From contig NZ_AP022569.1 in NCBI RefSeq assembly GCF_010727945.1, forward strand, positions 3,038,001 to 3,102,000: a stretch of 64,000 bases of DNA. Reading direction: 5' to 3'. The stretch comes from Mycobacterium cookii. GTDB lineage: Bacteria; Actinomycetota; Actinomycetes; Mycobacteriales; Mycobacteriaceae. A program made the position numbers and the translations under genes. Under the pieces are notes generated by a model. It made no database searches and had not been told where the DNA came from. It was given only the letters and a program-made list of their open reading frames with translations. The first letter of the stretch is position 1. Each line of letters starts with the position of its first letter. Positions 61,342-64,000 of the stretch are shown here, piece after piece.

Positions 61342-61967
61342 GGGATCTGTCTATCACCGGCCGACCGGCGATTTCTCGGCAGCAGGTCCCATACGTGTTC
61401 GGTGCCGTTGACCGCCACCACGCTGGCCTGACCGGACCGGGAGAACAGCAGCCGGGTCACCGACACGTAGTCGATCGGAAACGACAAGATCCGCCTGGTG
61501 CCGAGGATCTCGTGCAGCACCACGTTGATCACCCCGCCGTGGCTGAACACCGCGACGGTGTCGTCGTGGTCGGCGGTGACGGCGACGTGGTCGACGGCGG
61601 CGCGCACCCGCGCCCGGAACGCGTCCTCGTCGACTGAGCTCGGCAGGTGCCCCTCGGCCATCCGGGCCCACTCCTGCGGATTCTCCGCCCGGATCTGCTC
61701 GATCGGGATGTAGACCGGTAGCTCCCGGTCGTATTCGGCGAAGCGGTCGTCGATCTCGACGGTCAGCCCGCGCGCGGCCGCGACCGGCTCCGCGGTCTGG
61801 ACCGCGCGGCGCTGCGGGCTGCTGATCACCCGGGAGATCGGATATCTGGCCAGCGCGTCCGGTAGCCGCGCGACCTGGGCTCGCCCTTCGTCGGAGAGAA
61901 CAGGGTCGGCCCCTTCGCCGGGTTCGCTGCGGTGCGGCAACGCATGCCGGACCAGGAGCAACTGCAT
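61338..61967 (-). CDS. Histidine phosphatase family protein
   Basis: 209 residues. The RHG-like motif is LLVRHALPHRSEPGEG and the second catalytic His is in VAVFSHGGVINVVLHEI. Belongs to the phosphoglycerate-mutase-like superfamily. Its gene overlaps the APH-type gene by four bases (ATGA), suggesting the two act on related phosphorylated substrates. Substrate unknown. Confidence 0.88.
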   Translation of the reverse strand: MQLLLVRHALPHRSEPGEGADPVLSDEGRAQVARLPDALARYPISRVISSPQRRAVQTAEPVAAARGLTVEIDDRFAEYDRELPVYIPIEQIRAENPQEWARMAEGHLPSSVDEDAFRARVRAAVDHVAVTADHDDTVAVFSHGGVINVVLHEILGTRRILSFPIDYVSVTRLLFSRSGQASVVAVNGTEHVWDLLPRNRRSAGDRQIP

Positions 61968-62010
61968 GGCCCAAGCCTCGCATGCACGCTGACGGCCTTG
62001 CCATCTCGGC

Positions 62011-62027
62011 GGAGAATGCTATTCTCC
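62011..62027. promoter_or_regulatory. 17-bp palindromic operator before the APH-SDR-ACAD operon
   Basis: GGAGAAT-GCT-ATTCTCC, a perfect 7-bp inverted repeat with a three-base spacer. It overlaps a TATTCT -10-like hexamer (62020-62025), so a bound repressor would block the promoter. Confidence 0.6.
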
Positions 62028-62049
62028 CGACAGAGAGTGGGGTGTGCCA

Positions 62050-63075
62050 ATGGCGGCGACTCAGTTGGATCCGGCAGTACTCGGACGTTGGCTCGATGAA
62101 CACGACGCTCCCGGCGACGGCGAGCTACCGGTCCTCGAGCAGTTGTCCGGCGGCTCGCAAAACACTCTCTACCTGATTCACCGCGGCGGCCACCGGATGG
62201 TGTTGCGCATGCCCGGCGCCCGCGCCGACGCGGCCCGCATCGACGGGCTGCTCCGCGAGATCCGACTGGTCCGCGCGTTACGCGGTACCGACGTGCCCCA
62301 TGCCGAGCTGATCGCCGCCAACGACGCCGGCGATCTGCTCGGCATGCCGTTCTACGTGATGCAGGCCATCGACGGCTGGAGTCCGATGGACGGCGGCTGG
62401 GAGGCGCCGTTCGACGACGACCTGACCGCGCGGCGCGGCCTGGCGTTCGAGCTCGTCGAGGGCGCGGCCAAGCTGGGCCGGGTCGACTGGCGCGCGCAGC
62501 GATTGGACGGCTTCGGCCGACCCGACGGGTTTCATGAACGCCAAGTTGACCGGTGGCTGGCCTTCCTGGACAGCTACAAGGTGCGCGACCTGCCCGGGAT
62601 CGACGACGCCGCCGACTGGTTACGCCGCAACAGGCCCGCACACTATCGGCCCGGCATCATGCACGGCGACTACCAGTTCGCCAACGTGATGTTCGCGCAC
62701 GGTGCACCGGCCCGGCTCGCCGCGATCGTCGACTGGGAGATGACCACCGTCGGCGATCCGCTGCTCGATCTGGCTTGGTGTCTGCTGGGCTACGACGGCG
62801 AAAACCCACGCGAGGACGGGTTTTATCTCGACATGAAAGGCATGCCGACCCGCAGCGAACTACTCGAGCGCTACGAGAAAGTCAGCGGCCTCTCCACCGA
62901 GAACATCGACTACTACCTGGTGTTGGCGAACTGGAAACTCGGCATCGTGCTCGAGAAGACCTACGCCGCCGGGGTGCGCAGCGGAAAGGTCGACCCCAAG
63001 ATCCAGGGCGCCTTCGGAGCGATGGTTCCACAGCTGATCGCGACGGCGGCGGGTTTGGCTGGGTCGCTGAAATGA
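62050..63075 (+). CDS. Phosphotransferase (APH-fold, ACAD10/11-like)
   Basis: About 341 residues from ATG 62050 (GTG 62044 is also possible). Kinase motifs LSGGSQNTLYLIHRGG, IMHGDYQFANVMF and AIVDWEMTTVGDPLLDLAW. Related to the protein at 60298 but clearly distinct. In an operon with an SDR and an acyl-CoA dehydrogenase, which together look like a route for degrading a hydroxylated acyl-CoA: phosphorylation, then elimination. The next gene overlaps its stop by four bases. Confidence 0.87.
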   Translation: MAATQLDPAVLGRWLDEHDAPGDGELPVLEQLSGGSQNTLYLIHRGGHRMVLRMPGARADAARIDGLLREIRLVRALRGTDVPHAELIAANDAGDLLGMPFYVMQAIDGWSPMDGGWEAPFDDDLTARRGLAFELVEGAAKLGRVDWRAQRLDGFGRPDGFHERQVDRWLAFLDSYKVRDLPGIDDAADWLRRNRPAHYRPGIMHGDYQFANVMFAHGAPARLAAIVDWEMTTVGDPLLDLAWCLLGYDGENPREDGFYLDMKGMPTRSELLERYEKVSGLSTENIDYYLVLANWKLGIVLEKTYAAGVRSGKVDPKIQGAFGAMVPQLIATAAGLAGSLK

Positions 63076-63836
63076 GTTATGCCGAGCAGCTTTTCGACCT
63101 GACCGGTCACGTCGTGCTGATCACCGGTGGCAGCCGCGGGCTGGGCAAGGAGATGGCGTACGGTGTGGCGCGGTGCGGCGCCGACGTGGTGATCGCCAGC
63201 CGCAAGATGGAGAACTGCGTCGCCATCGCCGAGGACATCGAGCGCGAAACGGGCCGCACGGCAATGCCGTATCAGGTGCACGTCGGCCGATGGGATCAAC
63301 TCGACGGGCTTGTCGACGCGACCTACGAGCGGTTCGGCAAGATCGACACGCTGATCAACAACGCCGGCATGTCGCCGTTATACGACAAACTGACCGACGT
63401 CACCGAGAAGCTGTTCGACGCCGTGGTCAACCTCAACCTCAAAGGCCCATTTCGGTTGTCCGCGTTGGTCGGCGAGCGGATGGTCGCGGCCGGCCGCGGG
63501 TCGATCATCAACGTCAGCACCGCCGGATCGCTGCGGCCGTCGCCCGACATCATTCCGTATGCGTCGTCGAAAGCCGGGCTCAACGCGATGACGGAAGGCT
63601 TTGCGCGAGCTCTCGGGCCGACGGTCCGGGTCAACACGCTGATGGCCGGGCCGTTCCTCACCGACGTCAGCAAGTCGTGGGGTATCGACCAGGCCGCGCA
63701 CAACCCGTTCGGCAGCCTGTCGCTGCAGCGGGCCGGTGACCCCCGTGAAATCGTCGGCGCCGCATTGTTTTTGGCGTCCGACGCGTCCAGCTTCACCACC
63801 GGCTCGATTGTGCGGGCCGACGGTGGGATTCCTTAA
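63072..63836 (+). CDS. SDR family oxidoreductase
   Basis: 254 residues. Glycine-rich loop VVLITGGSRGLGKEMA, NNAGMSP, SIINVSTAG, catalytic YASSK and C-terminal SSFTTGSIVRADGG. A standard classical SDR without the mycofactocin-type signature of the other two in this window. The ATG overlaps the upstream stop by four bases and the acyl-CoA dehydrogenase gene follows after 20 bases. Confidence 0.9.
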   Translation: MSYAEQLFDLTGHVVLITGGSRGLGKEMAYGVARCGADVVIASRKMENCVAIAEDIERETGRTAMPYQVHVGRWDQLDGLVDATYERFGKIDTLINNAGMSPLYDKLTDVTEKLFDAVVNLNLKGPFRLSALVGERMVAAGRGSIINVSTAGSLRPSPDIIPYASSKAGLNAMTEGFARALGPTVRVNTLMAGPFLTDVSKSWGIDQAAHNPFGSLSLQRAGDPREIVGAALFLASDASSFTTGSIVRADGGIP

Positions 63837-63856
63837 TCAAGCAAGGAGTATTCGAT

Positions 63857-64000
63857 ATGGCGTGGGACTTCTCTACCGAACCCGAATTCGAGAAGAAGCT
63901 GCAATGGATCCGCGAGTTCGTCCGCGAAGAGGTCGAGCCGCTGGAGGTATTGTTCCCGGGCTGCGAGTTCCTGCCACTCAACGACGAGCGGCGCAAGATC
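63857..64000 (+). CDS. Acyl-CoA dehydrogenase, partial at right edge
   Basis: 48 codons from ATG 63857 with AAGGAG upstream. MAWDFSTEPEFEKKLQWIRE and FVREEVEPLEVLFPGCEF resemble the N-terminal helices of acyl-CoA dehydrogenases associated with APH-type kinases. The rest lies outside the window. Confidence 0.8.
   Translation, partial: MAWDFSTEPEFEKKLQWIREFVREEVEPLEVLFPGCEFLPLNDERRKI

Overview
The window is a stretch of a high-GC actinobacterial chromosome that is almost certainly Mycobacterium. It carries genes found only or mainly in that group: MmpS/MmpL transporter pairs, a LucA homologue, a WS/DGAT triacylglycerol synthase, a cutinase, DUF732 secreted proteins, a 19-kDa-type (LpqH family) lipoprotein, a DDN-like F420-dependent reductase and mycofactocin-type SDRs. 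Gene order follows the M. tuberculosis Rv3707c to Rv3761c segment (ortholog names are from memory of that genome, not from a search), interrupted by accessory blocks.

Layout: 1-3.5 kb holds a truncated membrane protein, a mycofactocin-type SDR, a lipoprotein serine hydrolase and remnants of a large regulator. 3.5-7 kb is the ask-asd-DUF4185 aspartate-pathway operon. 7-14.8 kb is an insertion relative to M. tuberculosis: a LAL-type LuxR regulator, a papain-like C1 peptidase, a G1 (eqolisin-like) glutamic peptidase, a nucleoside-phosphorylase-like protein, a cationic-tailed DUF4185 protein and a ParB/Srx-like protein. A 21-bp element lies upstream of the three transcription units of this block. 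14.8-29.9 kb is conserved core: leuA with a leader-peptide attenuator, dnaQ, murT-gatD, recR, a YbaB-family gene, a peptidoglycan amidase, dnaX, an aspartate aminotransferase, ffs, tRNA-Ser(GGA) and lucA. Into this are set a 56-bp tandem repeat and a stand-alone CYP102-like P450.

29.9-44 kb is a second accessory block: a hydrolase/TetR pair with two clear operators, a dihydrodipicolinate-reductase-like oxidoreductase, and two convergent mmpS-mmpL operons around an SDR. It is followed by a TetR gene and an Rv0455c-like secreted protein, a family linked to siderophore export. 44-53 kb has a cutinase, the divergent polD1/ligC repair pair, a second P450, a lipoprotein, a DhmA-like dehalogenase, a NUDIX/tgs pair, and two genes with internal deletions next to tRNA-Ser(CGA). 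53.8-64 kb is core again: tadA, its partner gene, tyrA, the proXVWZ compatible-solute ABC transporter, a LapA-like protein, and two phosphotransferase (APH-fold) genes. The second of these starts an operon with an SDR and an acyl-CoA dehydrogenase that runs off the right edge.

The best candidate for something undescribed is the two-peptidase block at 7-14.8 kb, because of its unusual combination of peptidases and its shared upstream element. No CRISPR array, insertion sequence, integrase or rRNA gene was seen.
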